Shown: positions 1 through 5,062 of the stretch, piece by piece
Numbering within the stretch: position 1 is the first letter of the stretch
Layout of the letters: every line of letters starts with the position of its first letter
Assembly (NCBI GenBank): GCA_031285945.1
Contig: JAITVF010000026.1
Coordinates: forward strand, 1 to 5,062
Source: Oscillospiraceae bacterium
GTDB lineage: Bacteria; Bacillota; Clostridia; Oscillospirales; Ruminococcaceae
Direction: 5' to 3'
DNA: 5,062 nucleotides
Notes under the pieces: model-generated
What the model was told of the DNA's origin: nothing
The model's database searches: none
What the model saw: the letters and a program-made list of their open reading frames with translations, nothing else
Position numbers and translations under genes: made by a program

Positions 1-12
1 AAGCAATAGAGT

Positions 13-48
13 AATATTATGCAGTCGCTTAGGGCTGACTGCTATATT
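13..48 (-). other. Imperfect hairpin downstream of the merR-type gene
   Basis: The arms GCAGTC (21-26) and GACTGC (37-42) are perfectly complementary around a 10-nt loop. They can be extended outward by A/T pairs between 13-19 and 43-48 if two T residues are bulged. It lies about 20 bases past the regulator's stop codon on the minus strand. It has no following T run, so it may stabilise a 3' end rather than terminate transcription. No gene is visible in 1-68. Confidence 0.3.
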
Positions 49-54
49 GCGCTG

Positions 55-70
55 AAAAAGCCTCGCTTTT
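55..70 (-). terminator. Short hairpin with T run at the end of the merR-type gene
   Basis: Read on the minus strand, AAAAGC and GCTTTT pair around a 3-nt GAG loop (65-70 with 56-61), ending in a run of five T before C. The stem overlaps the TAA stop codon (69-71). With only two G-C pairs it is a weak intrinsic terminator at best. Together with the larger hairpin just beyond, it is the only candidate for the end of this transcript. Confidence 0.35.
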
Positions 71-497
71 ATCTGCTCTGCGCCTTAAGCCAGCCCTTTA
101 CCGCGTCGCGAAAAAACTCCGCCCGGCCAAGCGTTCCGCGGTTGTAGTATTCGGCGAAGCGTTCGTCCGCAACATACATGTCGCAAAGGCTCTCGTGAGT
201 CTCTTTGCTGTACTCGGGCAGAAAAAAGGTCAGCCATTCTTTGTGAAGGGCCGCCATCTCACCGGCCTCGGCGCAGGCGGCGTCGTTCTTTTCAAAGGCC
301 GTATCGAGAAGAGACAGTATCCGCTCCCCTGTTTCCTCGGCGCGCTTATAATCCCCGGGGTGTGCGCTCCTAAGCCTTTCGTTTGAGGCGTCCGCCGCCT
401 CGTTGCCGTATTTGCGTCTTACCTCCGCGCCGTATTTCTCTTCGTTGAGGGCTATGGTTTCTTCTATAAAGCCCTTGAATTTTTCATTGTCGTTCAT
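69..497 (-). CDS. Possible internal translation product: stand-alone TipAS domain (142 aa)
   Basis: In frame within the MerR-type gene, Met114 (ATG 495-497) is preceded by AAAGGGG at 505-511 with a 7-nt gap, a good Shine-Dalgarno for this genome. Initiation here would give 142 residues that begin just after the coiled coil and contain the whole TipAS domain without the DNA-binding half. In S. lividans tipA, an in-frame internal start is known to produce TipAS (144 residues) in excess over TipAL, and the free domain sequesters the drug. The position and length here match that closely. Use of this start is an inference; the SD-like purines also encode Lys-Glu-Arg-Gly and could be coincidental. 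Confidence 0.45.
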   Translation of the reverse strand: MNDNEKFKGFIEETIALNEEKYGAEVRRKYGNEAADASNERLRSAHPGDYKRAEETGERILSLLDTAFEKNDAACAEAGEMAALHKEWLTFFLPEYSKETHESLCDMYVADERFAEYYNRGTLGRAEFFRDAVKGWLKAQSR

Positions 498-836
498 GAA
501 TATTCCCCTTTCTTTTGCAGCGATGGTTTTATCCACCGTTTTAATAAGCATGTCGATCCGTTCTTTTTTTGCCATGAGCCCCTCCCGGTGCCTGCGCAGC
601 GCGCCGAGCGGCTCATAATCCTTTTGGGCCAGAAGGCCGGCGATTTCTTTGAGGGAGAATTCAAGCTCCCGGTAAAAAAGAATCTGCTGTAGCCTGTCGA
701 CCTGCGCGGGCCCGTAGACGCGGTATCCCGAGTCGGAAGTCCGGGCGGGGCTGAGCAGGCCCTCCCGGTCGTAATACCTCAGCGTGCGGGTGCTCACCCT
801 TGCAATTCGCGAAAGCTCCCCTACAGTATATTCCAC
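69..836 (-). CDS. MerR-family transcriptional activator with TipAS ligand-binding domain
   Basis: Predicted 255-residue cytoplasmic DNA-binding regulator. Residues 3-22 form the MerR helix-turn-helix (YTVGELSRIARVSTRTLRYY), followed by the wing (DREGLLSP, then SGYRVY around 36-41). Residues about 76-112 are a charged dimerisation helix. Residues about 117-250 match the TipAS (thiopeptide-binding) fold, with the hallmark MYVADERFAEYY at 220-231. The length is close to S. lividans TipAL (253). The start chosen is GTG at 836, preceded by AAGGGAGG with a 7-nt gap. The in-frame ATG at 869 lies inside the promoter spacer and cannot be on the transcript from that promoter. Family members twist a 19-bp-spaced promoter open when ligand binds, and this gene's own promoter has that spacing, so autoactivation is likely. 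The only cysteines are Cys188 and Cys218; from memory of TipAL, the thiopeptide-reacting Cys aligns with Tyr209 here, so the ligand may differ or bind non-covalently. The ligand is unknown. Confidence 0.93.
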   Translation of the reverse strand: MEYTVGELSRIARVSTRTLRYYDREGLLSPARTSDSGYRVYGPAQVDRLQQILFYRELEFSLKEIAGLLAQKDYEPLGALRRHREGLMAKKERIDMLIKTVDKTIAAKERGIFMNDNEKFKGFIEETIALNEEKYGAEVRRKYGNEAADASNERLRSAHPGDYKRAEETGERILSLLDTAFEKNDAACAEAGEMAALHKEWLTFFLPEYSKETHESLCDMYVADERFAEYYNRGTLGRAEFFRDAVKGWLKAQSR

Positions 837-843
837 CTTATCG

Positions 844-851
844 CCTCCCTT
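844..851 (-). promoter_or_regulatory. Ribosome binding site that fixes the GTG start of the merR-type gene
   Basis: AAGGGAGG on the minus strand lies 7 nt before the GTG at 836-834. With the predicted -10 at 858-863, transcription would begin at about 851, so the leader is very short (about 15 nt) and starts almost at the Shine-Dalgarno. The upstream in-frame ATG (867-869) has no such site. Confidence 0.75.
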
Positions 852-857
852 AACGGC

Positions 858-888
858 AATATACACCATGACGCAACGTCAATGTCAA
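858..888 (-). promoter_or_regulatory. MerR-type promoter (19-bp spacer) for the regulator
   Basis: On the minus strand a perfect -35 TTGACA (883-888) is followed by exactly 19 bp and then -10 TATATT (858-863). Promoters with 19-20 bp spacers are the hallmark of MerR-family control, because RNA polymerase needs the regulator to distort the DNA. The element sits directly in front of a MerR-family gene and contains a matching inverted repeat, so I infer autoregulation. Confidence 0.8.
865..885 (-). promoter_or_regulatory. Probable MerR/TipA-type operator in the promoter spacer
   Basis: The inverted repeat ACATTGACG - TTG - CGTCATGGT (minus strand) matches in 7 of 9 arm positions, with a perfect TGACG/CGTCA core at 869-881. 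It lies between the -35 and -10, overlapping the end of the -35, which is where MerR-family dimers bind. It is the best candidate binding site for the regulator encoded next to it. Confidence 0.7.
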
Positions 889-948
889 GGGTTAATTTTA
901 TATTGCCCGTTTTCCCCCGGATGTTTTACTGGTTTACACAAAATAAGC

Positions 949-977
949 TTGTATCTTAGCCTAAGAATTGATATAAT
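949..977 (+). promoter_or_regulatory. Sigma-A type promoter of the EF-G-like gene
   Basis: TTGTAT (949-954), a 17-bp spacer and a perfect TATAAT (972-977) point to transcription starting near 984 and a leader of about 59 nt. An in-frame ATG at 977 overlaps the last base of the -10, so it cannot be the start. The spacing is the ordinary 17 bp, unlike the divergent MerR-type promoter about 60 bp away. Confidence 0.75.
954..966. promoter_or_regulatory. 13-bp perfect palindrome between -35 and -10 (candidate operator)
   Basis: TCTTAG-C-CTAAGA is symmetrical over 6-bp arms and lies wholly inside the spacer of the EF-G-like promoter, overlapping the last base of the -35. A protein bound there would block RNA polymerase. 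It does not resemble the TGACG/CGTCA repeat in front of the regulator, so a different repressor would be expected. Chance occurrence cannot be excluded. Confidence 0.3.
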
Positions 978-995
978 TGAGAATATTACTAAAAG

Positions 996-1022
996 CGCCC
1001 GTATTTTTCTTTTTATCGGGCG
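996..1022 (+). promoter_or_regulatory. Leader hairpin with U-rich loop before the EF-G-like gene
   Basis: CGCCCG (996-1001) pairs with CGGGCG (1017-1022) around a 15-nt, almost all-T loop, ending 6 nt before the Shine-Dalgarno. It leaves the ribosome binding site free. It may protect the 5' end or act as a protein-binding element. I do not recognise a known riboswitch. Confidence 0.35.
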
Positions 1023-1028
1023 GCACTG

Positions 1029-1035
1029 AAAGGAG
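1029..1035 (+). promoter_or_regulatory. Ribosome binding site that fixes the EF-G-like start
   Basis: AAAGGAG lies 7 nt before ATG 1043-1045. The longer reading from ATG 977 would put this site and the leader hairpin inside the coding region, and would start transcription and translation at the same place, so it is rejected. Confidence 0.85.
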
Positions 1036-1042
1036 CAGTTTT

Positions 1043-3115
1043 ATGAAGCAATTCCTGGCCGGAAAAATCAGAAACATTGCCCTCGCGGGTCACGGTGGAA
1101 GCGGCAAGACCTCTTTGGGCGAGGCGCTTTTGTTCAGGGCCGGAGAGATCGACCGGCTGGGCAAAATAGCCGACGGCAACACAACCTTCGATTTTGATCC
1201 TGAAGAGGTAAGGCGTCAGGCTTCGGTCTCCTCGTCCGTGTATCCCTTTGTATGGGACAACACAAAGATCAACCTTATAGACACCCCCGGGCTCTTTGAC
1301 TACGCGGGCGGCATGTGCGAGGGGCTCAGGGCCGCCGAAAGCGTTCTTATAGCCCTTTCGGCAAAATCAGGGGTGGAGGTCGGCACCTGGAAGGCCTGGC
1401 AGATGGCAGGGGATATGAAAAGGGCCAGGATGTTCTTTATCGGCAAGATGGATGAGGAAAACGCCGATTACTATAAAGTGCTCGGCGACCTAAGGGAAGC
1501 CTTCGGCAGCTCAGTCTGCCCCCTTACCGTGCCCTGCGTTAAGGACGGCAAGGTTCAGTGCTACGTAAACCTTGTGGACAACAAGGCCTATACCTATAAC
1601 CAAAAGGGCGAGGCCGCCGAGATGGCTATGCCCGATATGCCCGAGCTTTCCGATTGGCGGGACGCTATTTCCGAGGCCGTGGCCGAGAGCGACGAGACCC
1701 TCTTCGAAAAGTTTTTCTCCGGCGAAACCTTTACCCGCGAGGAGCTCATCGCAGGTATCCGCAAGGGTGTAAGATCGGGAACGTTTACGCCTGTTCTATG
1801 CGGCTCCGGCTATACTCTTGAGGGGATTAACATGCTCCTCGATTCTATAGTTCACCATCTCCCCTCCGCCGAGGACTCGGCCGGCGAAACCGCTAAAAAA
1901 GAAGACGGAGGCGAGTCCTTAGTGCCCTGCTCCGAAAGCGAGCCTCTGGCCGCCTATGTCTTTAAGACGGTCGCCGATCCCTTTGTGGGCAAGCTCAGCT
2001 ACGTAAAGGTGGTATCGGGAAAGCTTTCGGGAGATATAACCCCCGTGAACACCCGCACCGGCCAGCCCGAGCGGCTAGGCAAGATCATACATGTAAAGGG
2101 CAAAAAGCAAGAGGAAACCCAGGCGCTCACCGCAGGCGATATCGGCGCCATTACAAAGCTTGGCGAAACCGTTACCGGCGACAGCCTCTGCGACCCTAAA
2201 AGGCCGCTCATTTTCGATAAGATAGCCTTCCCCCACGCTACCCTTTCCATGGCAATCAGGGCTAAAAACAAGGGGGACGAGGGCAAGGTTTCCGCCGGCA
2301 TTCAGCGCCTGATGGAAGAGGATCCTTCTATCGGCTTCGAGCTCAACGCCGAAACCCGCCAGCAGGTCCTCTCGGGGCTGGGCGAGCAGCATCTTGATAT
2401 AGTGGTCTCCAAGCTCAAGGCCAAATTCGGCGTGGAGATCGAGCTTATAAATCCCCGCGTACCCTACCGCGAAACTATCCGCAAAAAGGTTAAGGTAGAG
2501 GGCAAGCACAAGAAGCAGACCGGCGGCCACGGCCAGTTTGGTCACGTGTGGATTGAGTTTGAGCCCCACGGCGGCGACCAGCTCGTATTTGAGACCAACG
2601 TATTCGGCGGCTCGGTGCCCAAGAACTTCTTCCCCGCCGTAGAAAAGGGCCTCCAGGAAGCGGTTTCCCGAGGCGTGATAGCGGGCTACCCGGTCGTGGG
2701 TCTGCGGGCAATTTTGGTCGATGGCTCCTACCACCCTGTCGACTCCTCCGAAATGGCCTTTAAAACGGCCGCCTCCCTCGCCTACAAGGCCGGCGTGGCT
2801 CAGGCGGGTCCGGTTCTTCTCGAGCCCATCGGCCACCTCAAGGTAACCGTGCCCGACTCCAATACCGGCGATATCATGGGCGAGCTCAACAAGCGCCGTG
2901 GCCGCGTGCTCGGAATGAACCCCGTGGGCGCCGGCCTCCAGGAGGTCGAGGGAGAAGCCCCCATGAGCGAGATGCACGACTTTACAACATACCTGCGCAG
3001 CGCCACTCAGGGCCGCGGCTCCTTTACCTTTGACTTTGAGCGCTACGAGCAGCTCCCCGCCAATTTGGAGGAAGCCGTAAAGGAAGACGCCAAAAAGATG
3101 AGCGAGGAAGAATAA
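1043..3115 (+). CDS. Elongation factor G-like translational GTPase (EF-G paralogue)
   Basis: 690 residues, the normal EF-G length, with all five domains. The G domain comes first: P-loop GHGGSGKT 16-23, switch I about 43-63, DTPGLFDY 80-87, GKMD 134-137, CGSG 253-256. Domain II starts near 301, III near 397, IV near 480 and V near 590. Domain IV keeps GGHGQFGHV (494-502) and the tip GSYHPVDSS (561-569) with His564, the residue that matters for tRNA-mRNA translocation in EF-G. The GTPase side is unusual. Leu84 replaces the catalytic His of DTPGH. Gly134 replaces the Asn of NKxD, which reads the guanine base. Ser61 replaces the switch I Thr. From memory, Clostridia paralogues often have Phe or Tyr at the first site and Ser at the third, but keep NKMD. 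This is therefore probably not the housekeeping fusA, which normally sits with rpsL, rpsG and tuf genes absent here. It acts on ribosomes; whether in translocation, recycling or protection is unknown. A shorter Tet(M)-type protein is less likely. Confidence 0.92.
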   Translation: MKQFLAGKIRNIALAGHGGSGKTSLGEALLFRAGEIDRLGKIADGNTTFDFDPEEVRRQASVSSSVYPFVWDNTKINLIDTPGLFDYAGGMCEGLRAAESVLIALSAKSGVEVGTWKAWQMAGDMKRARMFFIGKMDEENADYYKVLGDLREAFGSSVCPLTVPCVKDGKVQCYVNLVDNKAYTYNQKGEAAEMAMPDMPELSDWRDAISEAVAESDETLFEKFFSGETFTREELIAGIRKGVRSGTFTPVLCGSGYTLEGINMLLDSIVHHLPSAEDSAGETAKKEDGGESLVPCSESEPLAAYVFKTVADPFVGKLSYVKVVSGKLSGDITPVNTRTGQPERLGKIIHVKGKKQEETQALTAGDIGAITKLGETVTGDSLCDPKRPLIFDKIAFPHATLSMAIRAKNKGDEGKVSAGIQRLMEEDPSIGFELNAETRQQVLSGLGEQHLDIVVSKLKAKFGVEIELINPRVPYRETIRKKVKVEGKHKKQTGGHGQFGHVWIEFEPHGGDQLVFETNVFGGSVPKNFFPAVEKGLQEAVSRGVIAGYPVVGLRAILVDGSYHPVDSSEMAFKTAASLAYKAGVAQAGPVLLEPIGHLKVTVPDSNTGDIMGELNKRRGRVLGMNPVGAGLQEVEGEAPMSEMHDFTTYLRSATQGRGSFTFDFERYEQLPANLEEAVKEDAKKMSEEE

Positions 3116-3146
3116 CCCCGCGAGCGAAAAATAGCCTTATAACGCC

Positions 3147-3177
3147 GCTTCTCCCCCGCCATAGGCGGGGGAGAAGC
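3147..3177. terminator. Strong hairpin between convergent genes, probably bidirectional
   Basis: Arms 3147-3160 and 3164-3177 are perfectly complementary over 14 bp, with six consecutive C/G pairs and a 3-nt ATA loop. It lies 31 bases after the EF-G-like stop and 27 bases after the stop of the converging collagen-like gene. The following T tract is weak on both strands (AATTT on plus), so termination may be partial or the hairpin may mainly set the mRNA 3' ends. Confidence 0.7.
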
Positions 3178-3204
3178 AATTTGCGGGCAATTGTGGCGCG
3201 CTTT

Positions 3205-4839
3205 TTACGAGACTTTGACTACGTTAAGGGTAGCGCCGGTACCCGCTTGCAGGGCGGTCGATAACAGGCCCGTAAGCGCAAGATCCAGCTGATCTCCGGC
3301 CGCGAGAGGCACAATGGCGGTGCCGCTGTAGGAATCGGTAGAAAGAAGAGGCGCATCGGTAAGGCCGGTAATAGGCGCTCCGTTTCTCCGAACGGCGCTG
3401 GACATCAGCACTCCGGCCGTTGTATTAACGTCGTAGCTGATGAGGTAATTTCCCGACTCCGGGACGGTAAAAACGGTGTTCCCCCCGCTCGGGGTAAAGC
3501 CGCCGTTATATGACACGTTGTTCAGCGGCACAGGCGTTCCGCCCGAAAGAAGCACAATGGGTGAGCCTAAGGTGTTTTGCGCGCTCAGAGCGGTAGTGGT
3601 GGCGCCCACGCCGGTAGCCCCGGTTACCCCGGTTGCGCCGGTTACGCCGGTTGCGCCGGTTTCGCCGGTGGTGCCCGTGGCGCCGGTTACTCCGGTTACT
3701 CCCGATGCGCCGGTTATGCCGGTTGCGCCCGAAGCGCCGGTTGCTCCCGCCATGCCCGAAGCGCCGGTTGCTCCCGTCACGCCCGAAGCGCCGGTTGCTC
3801 CCGTTGCGCCCGAAGCGCCGGTTGCTCCCGTTATGCCCGAAGCGCCAGTTGCTCCCGTTGCGCCCGAAGCGCCGCCGCCTGAGCCGGCAGGGCCGGTGGC
3901 TCCGGTTGCGCCTGTTGCCCCTGCGGCTCCGGCAGGTCCGGTTGGGCCGGTGCCGCCCTGACCGCCGGAAACAGGGGTATAATCCGGCGAGCTGCCCGGG
4001 GTTCCTGTAGGGCTGTCGGCCGCTACGGTGTAAAGAGTTCCGTTATAGCTCACCAGCTGCCCCGCCACATAGCCCGGAGCGCTTGCCGGGTTATATTGCG
4101 ATACCGCAACCGGCCCCGAGGGACCCGCAAGCAGGATATAGTCTGCGGAGCTGCCCGGCGTTCCTGAAGGATTGTCTTTTGCGACGGCGTAGATTTTTCC
4201 GTTGTATAACACAAACTGCCCGGCAACATATCCCGGCGCGGCGGACAGGTCGTAGGGCAACGCCGCAATCGTTCCCGAGGGCCCCGCCAGCAGAGCATAG
4301 TCGGGGGAGCTGCCCGGCGTTCCTGAGGGATTGTCTTTTGTAACGGCGTAGATTTTTCCGTTATACGATACAAACTGTCCCGCCAGATATCCCGTAGCGC
4401 TCGTCTGGTCAAACGGGGATACCGCTACCGGCCCGGAGGATCCCGCCAGCAGAGCATAGTCGGGGGAGCTTCCCGGAACCCCGGAAGGGCTGTCTTTTGT
4501 GACGATATAGATTTTTCCGTTATATGATACAAATTGTCCCGCTAAATATCCCTGGGCGCCGGACGAGGTAAAGGGAGACGCTGCAATCGTTCCGGAGGGA
4601 CTTGCGACCAGAACATAATCGAGAGAGCTTCCCGGTACACCGGAGGGGTTGTTTTTTGTAACGATATAGATTTTTCCGTTATATGATACAAGATGTCCCT
4701 GCCTGTATCCGGCCGCCTGCGCCGGGTTAAATACGGGCGGCACCGGGTTTACGACGCATATCGGCGGGCAGCAGTTACAGTGGCGGCACTGCGCGCCGCA
4801 TACGCCTGAGCAGGAACAATTAGGGCTTGAGCAACTCAT
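3205..4839 (-). CDS. Collagen-like spore-surface protein with CBM5/12-like repeats and BclA_C-like tip
   Basis: 544 residues in four parts. Residues 1-28 hold all nine cysteines of the protein (3, 8, 10, 14, 18, 21, 23, 24, 28) and no secretion signal. Residues 44-291 are five tandem 53-residue repeats, each with [15 protein letters not shown], then PSGxPGSSPDY; the spacing resembles chitin-binding CBM5/12 modules, with Tyr where those usually have Trp. Residues 292-409 are Gly-X-Y triplets, mostly GAT, GAS and GVT, broken once by an extra Ser325. Residues about 413-544 resemble the C-terminal trimerising domain of Bacillus BclA ([17 protein letters not shown]; then [11 protein letters not shown] and an AGDQLDL stretch). 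BclA forms the hair-like nap of the exosporium. By analogy this is a trimeric filament, anchored by the Cys-rich end and probably O-glycosylated on Thr. The missing signal fits assembly from the mother cell. The start is ATG 4839 behind AAAGGAG (4850-4856). The spore location is inferred; a phage fibre or other surface filament is the main alternative. Confidence 0.88.
   Translation of the reverse strand: MSCSSPNCSCSGVCGAQCRHCNCCPPICVVNPVPPVFNPAQAAGYRQGHLVSYNGKIYIVTKNNPSGVPGSSLDYVLVASPSGTIAASPFTSSGAQGYLAGQFVSYNGKIYIVTKDSPSGVPGSSPDYALLAGSSGPVAVSPFDQTSATGYLAGQFVSYNGKIYAVTKDNPSGTPGSSPDYALLAGPSGTIAALPYDLSAAPGYVAGQFVLYNGKIYAVAKDNPSGTPGSSADYILLAGPSGPVAVSQYNPASAPGYVAGQLVSYNGTLYTVAADSPTGTPGSSPDYTPVSGGQGGTGPTGPAGAAGATGATGATGPAGSGGGASGATGATGASGITGATGASGATGATGASGVTGATGASGMAGATGASGATGITGASGVTGVTGATGTTGETGATGVTGATGVTGATGVGATTTALSAQNTLGSPIVLLSGGTPVPLNNVSYNGGFTPSGGNTVFTVPESGNYLISYDVNTTAGVLMSSAVRRNGAPITGLTDAPLLSTDSYSGTAIVPLAAGDQLDLALTGLLSTALQAGTGATLNVVKVS
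3613..3966 (-). repeat. Collagen-like Gly-X-Y coding region
   Basis: It encodes 11 triplets (residues 292-324), one extra Ser, then 28 uninterrupted triplets (326-409). The Y position is nearly always Thr or Ser and X is mostly Ala, Val or Ile; proline occurs in only three triplets, all in the first block. The stretch carries a single charged residue, Glu393. Many Thr residues suggest O-glycosylation, which stabilises such low-proline bacterial collagens. Confidence 0.9.
3703..3864 (-). repeat. Six tandem 27-bp units (nonapeptide GxT-GAT-GAS)
   Basis: Within the collagen-like stretch, residues 326-379 form six nine-residue units: GAT-, GIT-, GAT-, GVT- and GMA-GATGAS, then GATGITGAS. The DNA repeats every 27 bp with few differences. 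The unit length is a multiple of three, so gain or loss of copies keeps the frame and changes only stalk length. Confidence 0.85.
3967..4710 (-). repeat. Five tandem 159-bp units (53-residue CBM5/12-like modules)
   Basis: The modules start at residues 44, 97, 150, 203 and 256, exactly 53 apart, the last one cut short where the collagen begins. The [11 protein letters not shown] and PGSSPDY cores are nearly invariant, while the roughly 15-residue linkers (such as SPFDQTSAT and LPYDLSAAP) vary. The outer copies (1 and 5) diverge most and the middle ones are most alike, as expected from unequal recombination. Confidence 0.9.
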
Positions 4840-4849
4840 AACCGTTGAT

Positions 4850-4856
4850 CTCCTTT
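4850..4856 (-). promoter_or_regulatory. Ribosome binding site of the collagen-like gene
   Basis: AAAGGAG on the minus strand lies 10 nt before ATG 4839-4837. The spacing is a little long but no other start in this frame is close. Confidence 0.75.
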
Positions 4857-4872
4857 ACTATATATAGGTGCG

Positions 4873-4898
4873 ATTATACCGGACGCAGGCATAGTCCG
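4873..4898 (-). promoter_or_regulatory. Possible promoter and inverted repeat upstream of the collagen-like gene
   Basis: A perfect TATAAT (minus strand, 4873-4878) lies 17 nt upstream of the ribosome binding site. At the usual spacing there is no TTGACA-like -35. In its place is an inverted repeat CGGAC-9 nt-GTCCG (4880-4898). A promoter without a sigma-A -35 would fit a sporulation sigma factor or an activator, but I cannot match a sigma E, G or K consensus with confidence. The remaining sequence to 5062 shows no gene I can support. Confidence 0.3.
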
Positions 4899-5062
4899 CA
4901 CACTCATTTTTATGCCGGCCCGGCTAAAAGCGTTCATCCGCCTCACCTTCGCGGCTTTATTTTAACAGCGCGTCTGTGCGCCGTTTCGCGCTAAATTCGC
5001 AAAACCCGCGCGATTTTACACAATAAAGAGGCCGGACGTCTTCATAAAGAAAATGCCCGGTC

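Noticed and set aside
977..1042. 22-residue N-terminal extension of the EF-G-like protein
   Set aside because: ATG 977 overlaps the -10 box; the extension is not EF-G-like and spans the leader hairpin and the true ribosome binding site.
2075..2977. Minus-strand 300-codon open frame
   Set aside because: It is antisense to the conserved EF-G domains II-V and arises from GC-rich third positions; no family resemblance or start signal.
1043..3115. Tet(M)-type ribosomal protection protein
   Set aside because: Length and the conserved GSYHPVDSS tip and EF-G-type C-terminus fit EF-G better than the roughly 640-residue tetracycline protection family.
3476..3961. Plus-strand 161-codon frame rich in Pro-Val-Ala-Pro repeats
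   Set aside because: It is the exact antisense of the collagen-like triplets; its repeat pattern is forced by GGT/GGC/ACC codons on the other strand and it has no ribosome binding site.
3613..3966. Regular short repeats that could suggest a CRISPR array
   Set aside because: The repeats are contiguous 9- and 27-bp coding units without unique spacers and translate as Gly-X-Y.
4908..4928. GCCG-GCC-CGGC palindrome flanked by T- and A-rich arms, terminator-like
   Set aside because: No T run follows the stem outside the arms on either strand, and it lies upstream of a gene start rather than behind a gene in the window.
4986..5014. Weak plus-strand promoter-like pair TTCGCA and CACAAT with 17-bp spacing, and an ATG at 5053
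   Set aside because: Only four of six matches in each box, no Shine-Dalgarno before the ATG, and the window ends two codons later.

Overview
The window carries three complete protein genes and no RNA genes. It most likely comes from an endospore-forming Bacillota, probably a GC-rich Clostridia lineage. The grounds are strong AAGGAG-type ribosome binding sites, a full-length EF-G paralogue of a type I associate with Clostridia, and a gene whose C-terminal domain looks like that of the Bacillus exosporium protein BclA. The genus cannot be named from the sequence alone.

Layout: (1) 1-68 holds two small hairpins behind the first gene. (2) 69-836, minus strand, encodes a MerR-family regulator with a C-terminal TipAS ligand-binding domain. 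An internal ATG at 497 with its own Shine-Dalgarno could also give a free 142-residue TipAS protein, as in Streptomyces lividans tipA. (3) 837-1042 is a divergent regulatory region. The merR promoter has TTGACA and TATATT separated by 19 bp, the spacing typical of MerR-activated promoters, with an inverted repeat in the spacer. The other gene has an ordinary 17-bp-spaced promoter with a perfect TATAAT and a 13-bp palindrome in its spacer. (4) 1043-3115, plus strand, encodes a 690-residue EF-G-like translational GTPase with all five domains. Its GTPase motifs are altered (DTPGL for DTPGH, GKMD for NKMD, Ser for the switch I Thr), while the domain IV tip is intact. (5) 3147-3177 is a 14-bp perfect hairpin between convergent genes. 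(6) 3205-4839, minus strand, encodes a 544-residue modular surface protein: a head with nine cysteines, five 53-residue repeats resembling chitin-binding CBM5/12 modules, a Gly-X-Thr/Ser collagen-like stalk, and a BclA_C-like tip. (7) 4840-5062 is its upstream region, without a convincing gene.

Relations between genes: the regulator and the EF-G paralogue are divergent and share about 200 bp. TipA-type proteins sense thiopeptides, and some thiopeptides block the ribosomal site where EF-G works, so a link between ligand sensing and a ribosome factor is attractive. The EF-G promoter, however, lacks the 19-bp MerR architecture, so the link remains a hypothesis. The collagen-like gene is convergent, insulated by the hairpin, and probably a separate sporulation-related unit.
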